Shown in pieces: positions 13,977 through 22,570 of a stretch of 64,000 nt of DNA. Position 1 is the first letter of the stretch. Each line of letters opens with the position of its first letter. Source of the stretch: Paulinella micropora (Eukaryota; Cercozoa; Imbricatea; Euglyphida; Paulinellidae). Made by a program: the position numbers and the translations under genes. The stretch is from contig WBZZ01003221.1 of assembly GCA_019918135.1 (NCBI GenBank), forward strand, positions 1 through 64,000, read 5' to 3'. The notes under the pieces were generated by a model. It was not told where the DNA came from. It did no database searches and was given only the letters and a program-made list of their open reading frames with translations.

Positions 13977-14301
13977 GACGGAACAGGGCAGCGTGCTGGG
14001 GCGGCAGCCATGGGACTTCTACCTGCTGAACGGCAGGTTGTTCTTGTTGTTTGCCTTGTACACAATCTGCACGTAGGATGATCCAACAAACATTAAAAGA
14101 TCGGAACATGTGTGCATGTATGCATACGACGACATATATATATGTATATATGTACTACATAAATATGTATGTATAGTTTCTAATATAGATATATTTGTAT
14201 ATACATATGTATATGTATGTATGTATGTATCTATATATGTATATATATATATATGTATATATATGTATATATATATGTGTATGTATATATATATATAATA
14301 T

Positions 14302-14332
<31 letters not shown>

Positions 14333-15865
14333 TTTGTGTGTGTGCGTATGTGTGTGTGTGTGTGTGTGTGGTGTGTGTGTAGACGTGTGTGTGTGTGTGT
14401 GTGTGTGTTTGGTATGTATGTATGTATGTATGTATGTATGCATGCATGTATGTTATGCATGTTATGTATGTATGTTATGCATGTATGTATGTGTATATAT
14501 ATATGTATGTATGTATGTACGTATGTATGTATGTACGTATGTATGTATGTATGTATGTATGTGTGTACATGCGTTGCACAGGTTGTATACCGGCCAGCAG
14601 GCGCCCGACGTCTGCTTCACCATCCCGGTCACCTTTTGCGCTCACTCCTGTTCTTAGCCGTGCAACACAGAGCTAGCAACATATAATTATATCACCACTT
14701 ACCAACCTGAGTGCGGGCTTAGAGGCGTTCAGCGTTACCACGCAACTTAGCCACGCGCTTGACGAGCCTTACCACCGTTGTATCCATGTTTATGCATGTA
14801 CATATACATATACTTGCATGCGTGCATGTATGTATTTATCTGGATACATGTATGCATTTATGCATACATGACATATTTATGTATACATATGCATTACATA
14901 ATATGTATATTATACACACACACACATACACACATACACACACAGATATGTATATATATATATGTGTGTGTGTGTGTATGTGTGTGTGTGTGTGTGTTTG
15001 TGTGTGTCTGTGTGTCTGTGTCTGTGTGTCTGTGTCTGTGTCTGTGTCTGTGTCTGAATGTGTATGTATGTATGTGTGTATGTATGTATGTATGAAATGT
15101 ACGTATATGTATATATACGTGTACGTATGTATGTATTTATGTTGTACGTATGTCTGCATGCGTATGTGCTTATGCTGGTGGACTGTGGTGTTGGTGCGTG
15201 GGCTGGTCGTAGAGAACTGTTGTCTGTATCTGGGCCTTGTTTCTCCCACTGCTGCATTTTTCTGGCTGCTTCAAATTTTGTTACAGCGGGGCATCATGTT
15301 GTCATTGTTCTCCTTTCACATCGTCCTCCTGTTGTGTCCCAGACTGTCGTCCCTTTCTGTCTTTCGAGTGTGATCATGTTCTATTTGTCTGCTCTCACAC
15401 GTTGTGCAGTTGTGCCCCCAGACTGCAGCTGTGGGCTTTTTTTTGGACTGTGTTCGCGTGTTTGGTTGCTGTGGGCATGTTTTGTGCTGTGTTGGAGTGC
15501 AGGGCGTGGACGACTTGGCGCGTGCGCGGGAGGTACTGCCTTACTGTTACCTTTTCACCTGTCCTGCCTGACTATTACCTTTCCACCCTTCCTATTGCCT
15601 CATTATTACTTTTTAGGTGTTGGACGCGATGCAGCAGCTGCACTTCACGCAGCAGGAGGTGACCGCCGTGCTATCCGTCGTTTTCGGGGTCGCCGCTCTC
15701 CTTTGCTTTCCACGCCTGCAGCTGCCAGATGCGGACACAACACACATGTAGGTGTTACATTTGGGGAACGTGTCGTTCACCCAGCAAGCCGGGGAAGGGG
15801 AGGGGAAATCAAAGCTTAAAGACGGTCCTCAGCCCGCTGTGGGGAAGGCAGCTGGGCTGGAAGGG

Positions 15866-15896
<31 letters not shown>

Positions 15897-16809
15897 TGCA
15901 TGCATGCATGCATGTATGTATGAATGAATGAATGAATGAATGAATATGTGTACGTGTGTGCAGGCATGGCCAGAGCAGCGCTGGAAGCGGCCAGCTTGCT
16001 GCTGTGCGTTTCCGCAGCAGGTCTAAAGTGCCAACATGCAAGTGCAAGCTTGCGCACAGCCGTATCTGTGTTTGCGTACATGTATGCTTATGTCAAATAT
16101 TGCGTATGGCGTAGAATAAAGGTGCGTACACACATACATATCCACAGAGGATAATTAGATAGAGATGCGAGTATTTTATGCTGGTGGTGCGTGCTAGTGC
16201 TGGAGCAGTGTCTCTTGGTCAAGGTCATCACTTCGGGCCACGGCACAGTCATCTCCATTCCCCGCACGCTAGAGCAGTGCGCAGGTAACGACTCTGCACT
16301 CTGCTGCGCCTGCACGCGCTAATAAGTCTGCTTTTGTGCAGACGTGCGGGACACGGTGTGTCGAAGCGTGTTCGGCGGCTTGTTCACGTGGCTGGTGCAC
16401 CGCATCAACACCGCCATTCGCCACTCCATCACCAACGAACAGCTGCTGCGCCGCGCCGAGCCGCAGGAAAATTCGACCGTCTCGATCGGCGTGCTAGACA
16501 TTTTTGGCTTCGAAGTGTTCGAGCGCAACAGCCTGGACCAACTCTGTATCAACTACGCCAACGAGAAGCTGCAGGAGCACTTCCTGAAAGACGTGTTCGA
16601 GCTGGAGCAAATGCTCTACCAGGTGCTGCTGCAGAGCTGTGCTGAAAAAGCGCGTGCGGGCGACATGTCTATCTATGTCTGTGGGCTGTAGGAGGAAGGC
16701 GTGGACGTGGGTGTGCTGGAGTACACCGACAACCGGTATCTATCTATCTAATCTATCTATCTAATCTATCTAATCTAATCTATCTATCTATTTATCTATC
16801 TATCCATCC

Positions 16810-16842
<33 letters not shown>

Positions 16843-17013
16843 CCTATCTGTCTATCTGTCTGTCTGCCTGTCTGCCGTCTGTCTAGGGCCTGTGTGGCGC
16901 TCATTGAGCAGCGGCCCACCGGCATCCTGGCGCTGCTGGCCGATGAACTCTCCTTGCCCAAGGTCATAGTCAGATAGATATGTTTGGTCTATCAGCTCTG
17001 CATATCCGAAGAC

Positions 17014-17078
<65 letters not shown>

Positions 17079-17367
17079 CACACGGATAGATATATAGATA
17101 GCCGCCCTCTGTCTGCAACGCGACGTCGGTCGAGCCGCAGGTGCAGCATGTGAGAGCGGTTTGTGCATGTTGGGCTTGCCCGACAGAGTACGGCATGGTG
17201 TGCGTGGACGGCGTGCTGTGTGCAGGGCAGCGACCGCGGCTTGCTCTCCAAGCTGAACGCGCGCTATGCCGAGGGCAAGAACAGCTTCTTCTTCAGCGAG
17301 AAATTAACCGAGCACAAGGCGTTTGGCGTGAAACACTACGCGCAGCCAGTTACGTATGAAGTCGAGG

Positions 17368-17403
<36 letters not shown>

Positions 17404-17405
17404 CG

Positions 17406-17481
<76 letters not shown>

Positions 17482-20400
17482 CATGAGCCGTGTCCGTCAA
17501 ATTCATGGGGCCCACATGTTTGATTTAAATCCTGTCGTCTGTCTCCGGAAAGGTCGTCGGCGTTTCCCTTCTTTTTCGTTTTCTTGTTGTTATATCTCTC
17601 TTCTGCGCCAATGTATGGATGACTTCGCAAGAATGGAACACAAACACACACAAAAGAGGTATGAGACGAGTCCAAGCCCAAAGGGTTAGAGGAAAAGTGA
17701 TTCAAAAAAGCACACACACAAGAATGAAAGTTATAATTTGGTTGAGCCTAAGCGAGGTGAGGGAAAGCAAACTCAGAAATAATGCGCATTCTTGATAAGT
17801 TCGTGTTTTGTCTCTGTATCGGGTCTGGAGAGTTTGATCGTTTTTTTTGCTTGTGCTGTAGGGTTTCTTAGACAAGGCGCGCATGCAAGTGCTGTCTGAG
17901 GATGTCACCCAGTTGTTTTTGGACTCTAAAGAAGAGCTTGTCAAGAGCATCTTCGCCCAAATGTCGCTCGTGGTCCATCGTCTCTATGCTCACATCTCAA
18001 CAAACGCACATTCTTCTGGTCACTGCCTTTCGTGACTTTTAGGGTAGCATGCCGCAAGCCGCGGACGAGAAAAAGGCGCGCTCTTCCGTGCCCAATAAAG
18101 GCGATCGGGGCGATCGCCTGAGCGTCAAGGCCGCAGCGGGGCGCAGTTCGCTTAGTGCGAACAGCGTTAGCGGACCAGGTGTGTACTTACTTACTTACTT
18201 TCTGTTCCCCAAGCAAATCTCTTTTCCCACAGCTGCTGGCTCGCGACGCCGCTCCTCCAGCTCCAGCGCCGCCAAATCGCTGGCATCCTCGTTCCAGACC
18301 TCGCTTGCGCTGCTCATGCATGCGCTGGGACGAGCCGACTCCCATTACGTACGGCACTTGACACGCCACACATGCCATCCGCATGCATCTCCTATAGATT
18401 TCCCGACAAATGTACTGGCTAAACGATTTTGATCTGTGTTGCTTGTCTTTTGTCACTCTAGATACGGTGTCTGAAACCAAACAGCAACAAGCGGCCTGAC
18501 GAGTTCGACCGCTCGTTAGTTCTCAGGCAGCTCCGCACCAGCGGGTCAACAGCCGCGCGCCACTTTTGCTTGGCCTTCACTGTTTGTTTCCTTCCTGCCC
18601 AGGCTTCTGGATGCTGTGACTGTCAGAAAGATGGGATACGGATACAGGTCAGAATTGAAAGACAGATCTTTGTGCTATGAGTGGAACCATGTCTGCAGAA
18701 TGAAGCAAGCTGATTTCTGTCTGCGTTTCGGAGCACTAGTGCAGAATGGGCCAGATCAAAAGACTGGCAGTGATCAAGGTGACGCAAACGAGGCAGCCAT
18801 CTGCCTGCAGGTCCTGGAGCAAGCCAGCAAAGGACTGGCGGGAGCAGATCGCAAGTGGGCGCTGGGCAAGACGCGCATCTTCTGGAGCAAGGACATGGAG
18901 CAGGCTCTGCAGTCTAGCCTGGCAGAGCTCGTGAAGAGACGGCACGAGGCCGCCACCAGAATTCAATGCGCTGTCAGGACACACTGGGCACAAAGGACGT
19001 TGCAGCAGCTGCAGGTGGAGAAAGCAGAAAGGAGGCGGAAGGAAGAAGAGGAACGGAAGAGGAAGGAAGAAGAGGAACGAAAGCGAAAGGAAGAAGAGGC
19101 ACGAAAGAGGAAAGAAGAACAGGAACGAAAGCGAAAGGAAGAGGAGGAACGAAAGCGAAAGGAAGAGGAGGAACGAAAACGAAAGGAAGAAGAGGAACGA
19201 AAGCGAAAGGAAGAAGAGAAACGCAAACGCCAGAAAGAAGAGCAAGGTCGCAAGGAAGAAGAGCAAAAGCGCAAGGAAGAAGAGCAAAAAAGCGCAGAGG
19301 AAAGTCAGCAAAGACAACAAAGAGAAGAGGAACGAAGAAGGCAAGATGCGGCTGAGCGGCTACGACAAGATATGGAACGAAAACAAAGCGAAGAAACGGA
19401 GCGAAAGCAAAAGGCAGAGACGGAACGCAGAAAGAAAGAGAAGGAGCGCGAAGACGAGCAGAAGCGAGCGCAGCACCAAAGTGAGCAAGATGGCAAGCTG
19501 GTCGAGCTAGAAGAACGGGACAAAGCAGAGCAAGTGAATCTGCACACGGAGCCGGCACACGCGGCATGCACCGAGCAGACAGAAGGCGGTCGCTTGATCT
19601 CGCGGCAGGCCGGGCAGGCAAACGCTGTGCTTGGTGGTGGGGCAGAGCCAGCTGCTAGTGGAGGCAAACAGGACTCGAAAGCGCAAGCACTCGCGCATCT
19701 GCAGTCTTTGGCGGCAGGCTACAAGACGGGCGTGGGTGTGCACGCCGCGGCAGAGGACGAGGTGGGTATTAGGCGGCCTGCCCATCTACCCATGACTCAA
19801 CTTAGCAAGACTGGCGTCAAGAGGCCAACGCTTTGGCATGTGGTGTGCAGGCCTTGCAACGGGCTTTGATTGACGCACTCATGGCAGGTAAGATAAAGGT
19901 TTAAGGCTAAAATCAATTCAGTGCTTATACAAAACTGTTCGGCCACCGTTTGCTTACATTAAAGGAACCAAAAAAAAGTCATTATGCGTTTGGCTGTTTC
20001 TGAATGCTTTTGCAGGTGCGACAGAAAAAGAGGTGGACTTTGCCAAGAGTCTCATCTTGCACGCAGTGAAGGCGCAAAGGGCGCGGCAGGAGCATCGCAA
20101 GCGCAAGGAGTCGGCAGGCGATGACCAAGCCAAGCAGCCCGCTCGGGGCAGCAGCGCCTCCAGCAGCTCTCGCCTCTCGCAGAAAGGAGGTGAACCGCTC
20201 GGCAGCCACCAAAGGAGCCAATCGCAGAAAGAACCGCTCGGCAGCCACCAAAGGAGGTCGCGAGTGCAACCGCTGTCCAAGCAAGAGCGCGCAAGGAAAA
20301 AGCTGCAGATGGAAACTAAACAGGGAACGCTTGTCAAGGTAGCCTGAGTGGCGCTGAAATGTCGTCTGTACTTACCTTTTGCAAAACGAGGACACACACA

Positions 20401-21424
20401 AAACAAATGCGTTTCACAGCAGAAAACGTATTGCGTGTGTGTGGAAGGTGCGGCTGCGAGAGCAAGAAGATGCAGGGTTCGGCGATGATTTAGAGCACCG
20501 CACCAAGTCCGCCACCTTGGGACATAACATCGTCATCCCAGCCATCGTCGTTGCCCTATCCGTATGTCCTTGTCTCTTACCTGACATGAACGGACATCTG
20601 AAAGACAGAGCAAACAAACAGGCGGAATATTCTGTGCGTGGCGTGACAGGACGAGACCTCGCCGGGGCAGGACGGCTGGAAGGACGAGGACCTGGACCAC
20701 GTCAAGGTCTGGCAGATTGATTGATTGATTGATTGATTGATTCATTGATTCATTGATTGATTGCTTGCTTGATACGGGACTGGCTGCAGCACGAGTGTCC
20801 ACTGTGGTCTGTGCGTGTGTGACAGGTTATCAGCCATCAGGAAGCAGAGCATGAGACCTTGCAGACAGAGCACTTCGCCACCATGACTCTCAAGCGAGGT
20901 CGCTCCTTTTCCTGCCTCCCCTTTTTCGCTACGTCCTCTCTACTGACTTTTGGTGTGGTGTGTTTTTGACGTGTGTGGTCACCAGGCATGGTGCAAGCTG
21001 TTCCCTCTTTTGAAAATGCAGACCTTTTCCAAGAGGCAAATCCATTATCTTACTTTATATGCTCCTTAGCTTGCACGAGCGCCGAACCCTACTCTTGTCC
21101 TCGCTGTGTTTTTCTTGTTGTCAAAGATAACAAGAGTAATCTTTGTGTCATGTTTATGTTGATATCAAGTTTTGTTGTTTCACAATTGTGATGACAGTTG
21201 TTCACGCGAACACTAGCTCTCCAATCCTGCTAGTATTATATGCGCTTGTTCTGTGCATGCAGGAGAATGGCAAATTAGAGGTGACATCGGTTAGTTCGCC
21301 TGCAAGCTTGGCGGCAAAGGTGGGACAGCCCAGCCATGATCATGCTCAAGGCAAAGAGCCTGAGATCGAACCTAATGAAGTAGACCTGGCAGATGACCAA
21401 GGAAGCTGCTGTACTATTCAGTAG
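129..21424 (+). CDS. Myosin heavy chain, 5'-partial in window, about 25 exons
   Basis: Actin-based motor ATPase. Exons chained by GT-AG sites and phase: 129-188, 251-274, 13978-14036, 14582-14627, 15617-15676, 15752-15869, 15964-16020, 16198-16284, 16342-16622, 16692-16735, 16887-16962, 17226-17366, 17862-17969, 18043-18178, 18233-18348, 18462-18544, 18603-18647, 18699-19761, 19851-19887, 20016-20338, 20448-20561, 20650-20706, 20826-20898, an unresolved junction near 20986-20999, and 21263-21424. Hallmarks seen: [64 protein letters not shown], and an IQ motif ([14 protein letters not shown]) in the 18,699 exon. A Glu/Arg/Lys helix of roughly 150 residues follows, then a polar tail ending CCTIQ. 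P-loop and switch I exons must lie left of the window. Myosin class cannot be assigned. Exon calls up to 19,761 are strong; the last two or three junctions are tentative. Confidence 0.9.
317..1521 (+). mobile_element. F6 element copy 1, Helitron-like candidate
   Basis: About 1.2 kb. It starts TCACTGAAAGGTGTTGGG after an A and ends GCGCAGCCCCTAG before a T. Inside are G/C homopolymer runs and several diverged tandem units carrying TTACCTCCGGCAATTGAACG and GAATGGCTGAGAATGCTCC (about 740-1240). CTGAAAGG near the start and CCTTTCAG near the end (1495-1502) form an inverted pair. No coding capacity was recognised. The TC...CTAG ends with A and T flanks match the Helitron pattern, but this is inference from three copies. 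Confidence 0.55.
1523..1580 (+). repeat. (TTA)n microsatellite
   Basis: Uninterrupted TTA/ATT trinucleotide tract between F6 copy 1 and F1 copy 1. Tracts of this type, about 15-75 bp long, link nearly all elements in both arrays of this window. Confidence 0.98.
1581..1849 (+). mobile_element. F1 SINE copy 1 (tRNA-derived)
   Basis: Full-length copy. The head contains a pol III A box TAGCCCAGTGG and a B box GTTCGATTC. The body has a duplicated TATTTTCATTGAACATACCGG segment. The 3' end, GATGGAGGCGCATGTG to GAAGCAC, runs into (TAT)n. Confidence 0.9.
1880..2070 (+). mobile_element. F4 element, 5'-truncated copy
   Basis: Starts within F4 at CTTGCAAGAGGTTGCTGG directly after a TTA tract and ends CCTCAGATATAG before the next (TAT)n. 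It corresponds to the last roughly 190 bp of the full copies at 10123-10531 and 25446-25854. 5' truncation at a TTA junction is typical of target-primed reverse transcription. Confidence 0.85.
2095..2238 (+). mobile_element. F1 SINE copy 2, 5'-truncated
   Basis: Lacks the tRNA-like head. It begins AACATACCGGCCCGTCTGG immediately after (ATT)n and keeps the complete 3' end GAAGCAC followed by (TAT)n. Confidence 0.9.
2275..2900 (+). mobile_element. F3 element copy 1 with internal 24-bp tandem repeats
   Basis: Begins GGAGGGGTGCACAGTATGG after a TTA tract. At about 2338-2512 it carries some seven units of a 24-bp repeat built on GTTCCGAGGCTATGTTGTTG. The 3' end, ATGGAGGCGCATGGCCCTC to GACAGATCAATA, is related to the F1 and LINE tails and passes into (TAT)n. 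No protein is likely; the open frames across the repeat are compositional. Confidence 0.85.
2956..4161 (+). mobile_element. F6 element copy 2, Helitron-like candidate
   Basis: Starts TCCCTGAAAGGTGTTTGCG after A2955 and ends CGCAGCCCCTAG before T4162. Near the 3' end it has the hairpin GTGCGCGAAGCGCAC (4110-4124), then CATCCTTTCAGG. Internal tandem units carry GGAATAAATCATGG and AATTCACGCAAATATTTGCG, and other units carry CTCCGGCAATTGAACGTACC. Its length is within 1 bp of copy 1. Confidence 0.6.
4185..4358 (+). mobile_element. F2 element copy 1
   Basis: Begins AGGGAGTACATAGGCCATCGG after a TTA tract. The 3' end, ATGGAGGACTGGATGCACATGG to GAGATACAC, resembles the F1/LINE tail (ATGGAGG...CACATG...CAGCAATTG...) and runs into (TAT)n. 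No pol III boxes are obvious. Same orientation as all others. Confidence 0.8.
4440..6165 (+). repeat. Two diverged tandem units forming the LINE 5' region
   Basis: Segments 4440-5170 and 5555-6165 align in the same order. Shared landmarks are a GAGACGGG block, GCTCTTGGCTCGGGGTGGCC, GAAGGCGAGAGGCCC, GGATGCCATGG, and finally AAGGGTTGAGCTTTAAATAACC. The spacer between them carries (CT)n, a T run and GCTTT repeats (5400-5520). The second unit ends just before the ORF1 start, so these may be promoter monomers. Confidence 0.7.
5416..5500 (+). repeat. (CT)n followed by T homopolymer
   Basis: Simple-sequence tract within the LINE 5' region. Apparent long Ser-Leu and Glu-Arg open frames across it are artefacts of the repeat. 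Confidence 0.95.
6175..6963 (+). CDS. LINE ORF1, nucleic-acid-binding protein candidate
   Basis: Open frame of 262 residues beginning just after the second 5' unit. The middle (about residues 105-175) reads as a beta-alpha-beta pattern with [15 protein letters not shown] and [16 protein letters not shown], compatible with the RRM-like fold common in LINE ORF1 proteins. The following part is rich in Arg and Glu. It lies upstream of the endonuclease frame, as expected for ORF1. I see no zinc knuckle. The upstream ATG is kept because nothing contradicts it, but the first 90 residues look low-complexity and translation could start later. Intact in this copy. Confidence 0.65.
   Translation: MRHRGPIPLMSGSYAKSAAASAGPMGQGGNPSGLDVPRGSAPAGGDATWPGWGGRVLAYLTGNLNHVEPAILLHLDHPPQPRKRSHVRKGPVTACGKRYRHRGVVVMARELRILGLGEVEVEFAGRGSGRHLRIKCASCEEAEKMVRLLRERKFFTGKVHVATGRTFREREKQRAARGGAQYVEMQRELRKQGFGYWVLDVEVDEPQGEASSGESPLAEWGGMRELEELGRRVQDGPWRVAEGSRRLNRSAGIGTSFVLPNL
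6965..9337 (+). pseudogene. LINE ORF2: endonuclease-reverse transcriptase, frameshifted and internally deleted
   Basis: Coding sense jumps between frames: an endonuclease start near 6990-7270 ([25 protein letters not shown]), then 7306-7590 ([21 protein letters not shown]), then 7590-8071 ([24 protein letters not shown]), where reverse transcriptase follows at once ([33 protein letters not shown]). The sense continues at 8080-8330 ([22 protein letters not shown]) and 8363-9337, with a Cys/His cluster CSPDCSSC...H-x5-C near 9000-9080. The fingers and motif A (first catalytic Asp) of the reverse transcriptase are missing between the endonuclease end and motif B. At least four frame changes plus this deletion make the copy non-functional. 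Confidence 0.85.
9685..9730 (+). repeat. (TTA)n tail of the LINE
   Basis: TTA tract directly following the LINE 3' end and directly preceding F1 copy 3. Confidence 0.97.
9731..9999 (+). mobile_element. F1 SINE copy 3 (tRNA-derived)
   Basis: Full-length, inserted in the LINE tail tract. A box TAGCCCAGTGG at 9743-9753 and B box GTTCGATTC at 9784-9792. The 3' end GAAGCAC is followed by a long (TAT)n tract. Confidence 0.92.
10053..10103 (+). mobile_element. F5 short element copy 1
   Basis: A roughly 51-bp unit from ATGGAGGCACATGTCCAGG to GAGGAAGCC between TTA tracts. It contains essentially only the LINE-type 3' end, so it may be a severely 5'-truncated member of a LINE or SINE family. Confidence 0.75.
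10123..10531 (+). mobile_element. F4 element copy 1, full
   Basis: Begins CAGCCCAATGGCCTCAAGG after a TTA tract and ends CCTCAGATATAG before the next. Nearly identical to 25446-25854. Non-coding. The 3' end ATGCCATTAGCTGCATCAG is only weakly like the LINE tail. Confidence 0.8.
10552..12109 (+). mobile_element. F6 element copy 3, Helitron-like candidate
   Basis: About 1.56 kb, starting TCCCTGAAAGGTGTTGGG after A10551 and ending AGCCCCTAG before T12110. It contains a C run with (CA)n (10618-10650) and four or five tandem units carrying GGAATAAATCATGGTTTG and GGTGGCTAGCCC (about 10660-11380). Units carrying the CTCCGGCAATTGAACG-type core and GAATGGCTGAGAATGCTCC follow. The copy is longer than the other two because it has more internal units. 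Confidence 0.6.
12161..12333 (+). mobile_element. F2 element copy 2
   Basis: Same start (AGGGAGTACATAGG) and end (GAGATACAC) as the copy at 4185. As there, it follows an F6 element through a TTA tract. Confidence 0.82.
12397..12665 (+). mobile_element. F1 SINE copy 4
   Basis: Full-length copy with A and B boxes and the shared 3' end, flanked by TTA tracts on both sides. Confidence 0.9.
12705..12945 (+). mobile_element. F1b SINE copy 1 (variant subfamily)
   Basis: The head starts GTGGCACCGCGATAGCCC. GGCACCG at the 5' end can pair with CGGTGCC downstream of the B box, as in a tRNA acceptor stem. The body differs from F1 (CAAAGGATATTTTCTTTGAA). The tail is the F1 type. Confidence 0.88.
12984..13251 (+). 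mobile_element. F1 SINE copy 5
   Basis: Full-length F1 followed by a TTA tract and then F3 copy 2. Confidence 0.9.
13291..13910 (+). mobile_element. F3 element copy 2
   Basis: Nearly identical to the copy at 2275-2900, including seven units of the 24-bp repeat. Only scattered single-base differences are visible, so the two share recent ancestry. Confidence 0.85.
13913..13976 (+). repeat. (TTA)n tract abutting a myosin splice acceptor
   Basis: TTA tract whose final TTAG supplies the AG of the 3' splice site at 13976-13977. No separate pyrimidine tract lies between the repeat and the exon. Confidence 0.9.
14137..14572 (+). repeat. Intronic TA/TATG/TG microsatellites
   Basis: Compound simple repeats (TATA, TGTG, TATG) occupying most of the myosin intron 14037-14581. 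All open frames here are repeat artefacts. Confidence 0.95.
14785..15170 (+). repeat. Intronic CATA/CA/TG/TCTGTG microsatellites
   Basis: Second compound simple-repeat block, within the intron 14628-15616 of the myosin gene. Confidence 0.95.
15869..15957 (+). repeat. Intronic (TATG)n, (GCAT)n and (GAAT)n
   Basis: Occupies nearly the whole 94-bp intron 15870-15963. The repeat itself supplies the GTATG donor. Confidence 0.9.
16736..16880 (+). repeat. Intronic (ATCT)n tract
   Basis: ATCT/GTCT tetranucleotide repeats making up almost the entire myosin intron 16736-16886. Confidence 0.95.
17014..17080 (+). repeat. Intronic (GATA)n tract
   Basis: GATA tetranucleotide repeat within the myosin intron 16963-17225. 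It is the reverse complement of the TATC type in the preceding intron, so the two could pair in the pre-mRNA. Confidence 0.95.
17370..17477 (+). repeat. Intronic (CT)n tract
   Basis: CT dinucleotide tract right after the donor at 17367 in a 495-bp intron. Confidence 0.95.
20718..20772 (+). repeat. Intronic (TTGA)n tract
   Basis: TTGA tetranucleotide repeat in the intron between the exons ending at 20706 and starting at 20826. Confidence 0.9.
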
Positions 21425-22174
21425 TTCACTCGTCACTTCACTTGGGAAGAAACAGCCAGGACACTTGACATAGGCATTCGAATCGGTTCTGCTGTTGCTA
21501 CTATCTAGACCAAATATAATTAAGTATCGGTAAGCGCTGCTCGCCTATCCGCAGTGGAATGATATCTTCTCAGACTGACAATATTTTTTATTTCACAGTT
21601 TACTAAATTGTTAATGACAAGTTTACTGAAATGTTCAGTAGCAGGTATCAATATTATGATAAGCTTAGTAGTAAGCTCGACATTATTCATCTTACCTTCA
21701 GCGGCATTTAAATTAGATGTATTGTAATTATTTAAAAATGCTTCAAATGTCCTTGACACTGCAATATCAAATGACCCGTCTTATTATCAACTTAACTACA
21801 TTCAAGAGGTCAGACTAATGGACTTGTACCTGTGCTGCGCCCAGCGTTCATACCATGTCTCTCAGATCTAGAAACCGGGCTCTCGTGTCACATGACAGCC
21901 TTCACGCTCCAGGTGAACATGTTACTAAGCAGGATGTGTCGCGGACGAGCCGACCTCCCTGGATGCTCCTTCCGTGGCTGTGATTCGTTTCCTTTCCTCC
22001 TTCTCCTCCTTCATCACTCCTCCTCCTCTCCTCATTTTTTTTTTTGTTCCCTCTTTATTGACTTCATTGTTCTTCATTTCTCTTTCCTTTACCCTGGTCT
22101 TGTCGAGCTATTCGGCATGCCAGAAACCTACCCCAGCTTTGCCTCCTTTCTCTCCTTCATTACTTTTCTTCTTA

Positions 22175-22176
<2 letters not shown>
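21425..22176 (+). other. Non-coding interval downstream of myosin
   Basis: AT-rich sequence after the myosin stop, with no convincing gene on either strand. The last part (about 21830-22170) is more mixed and ends in a pyrimidine-rich stretch before the second TTA array. I see no strong polyadenylation signal. Confidence 0.6.
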
Positions 22177-22241
<65 letters not shown>

Positions 22242-22247
22242 CATCTA

Positions 22248-22515
22248 TGGACACCGTGATAGCCCAGTGGTCAAGTTCTACCATCTGGGCCCTGTCGCCA
22301 GTTCGATTCCCGTCGGTGCCACCAGTATTTTCATTGTACATACCGATCCGTCTGGACCAGTATTTTCATTGAACATACCGGCCCGTCTGGAAGTGTTGGA
22401 ACTGCCCTTGCGGGGGTGTCATTAGAGCTTATCGTCAATTCTTCGTACTCCCCTCACGGGTGAGACGATGGAGGCGCATGTGCAGAAATGCATCAGCCAT
22501 TGACAGAGAAGCACT
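22248..22515 (+). mobile_element. F1 SINE copy 6
   Basis: Full-length copy opening the second array, after a TTA tract at about 22177-22242. Its tail passes into a (TCA)n/(TTA)n mixture. Confidence 0.9.
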
Positions 22516-22570
22516 ATCATCATCATCATTATTATTATTATTATTATCATTATTATTATTATTATTATTT

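Larger units (their letters stand above)
275..13977 (+). other. Giant myosin intron filled with mobile elements
   Basis: The upstream exon encodes LLQGLQHQ and ends at 274 before GTGTGG. The next recognisable exon starts at 13978 and encodes a stretch ending PWDFYLLNG, which continues the same part of the motor in phase 0. The intervening 13.7 kb holds three F6 elements, a LINE and chains of TTA-linked SINEs. The other introns of the gene are mostly 60-1,000 bp. The 3' splice AG at 13976-13977 is directly preceded by (TTA)n rather than an ordinary pyrimidine tract. Confidence 0.8.

Noticed and set aside
14110-15260. Several 100-200 residue open frames in the TATG/TG repeats
   Set aside because: They consist of Tyr-Val-Cys-Met repeats produced by microsatellites within myosin introns.
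18736-19667. Long minus-strand frames opposite the myosin helix region
   Set aside because: Phe/Leu/Ser-rich shadows of the ER/K coding repeat. The plus-strand frame continues the motor and IQ motif.
21520-21759. 79-residue minus-strand frame downstream of myosin
   Set aside because: No recognisable domain, no neighbour support, and AT-rich composition that allows chance frames.
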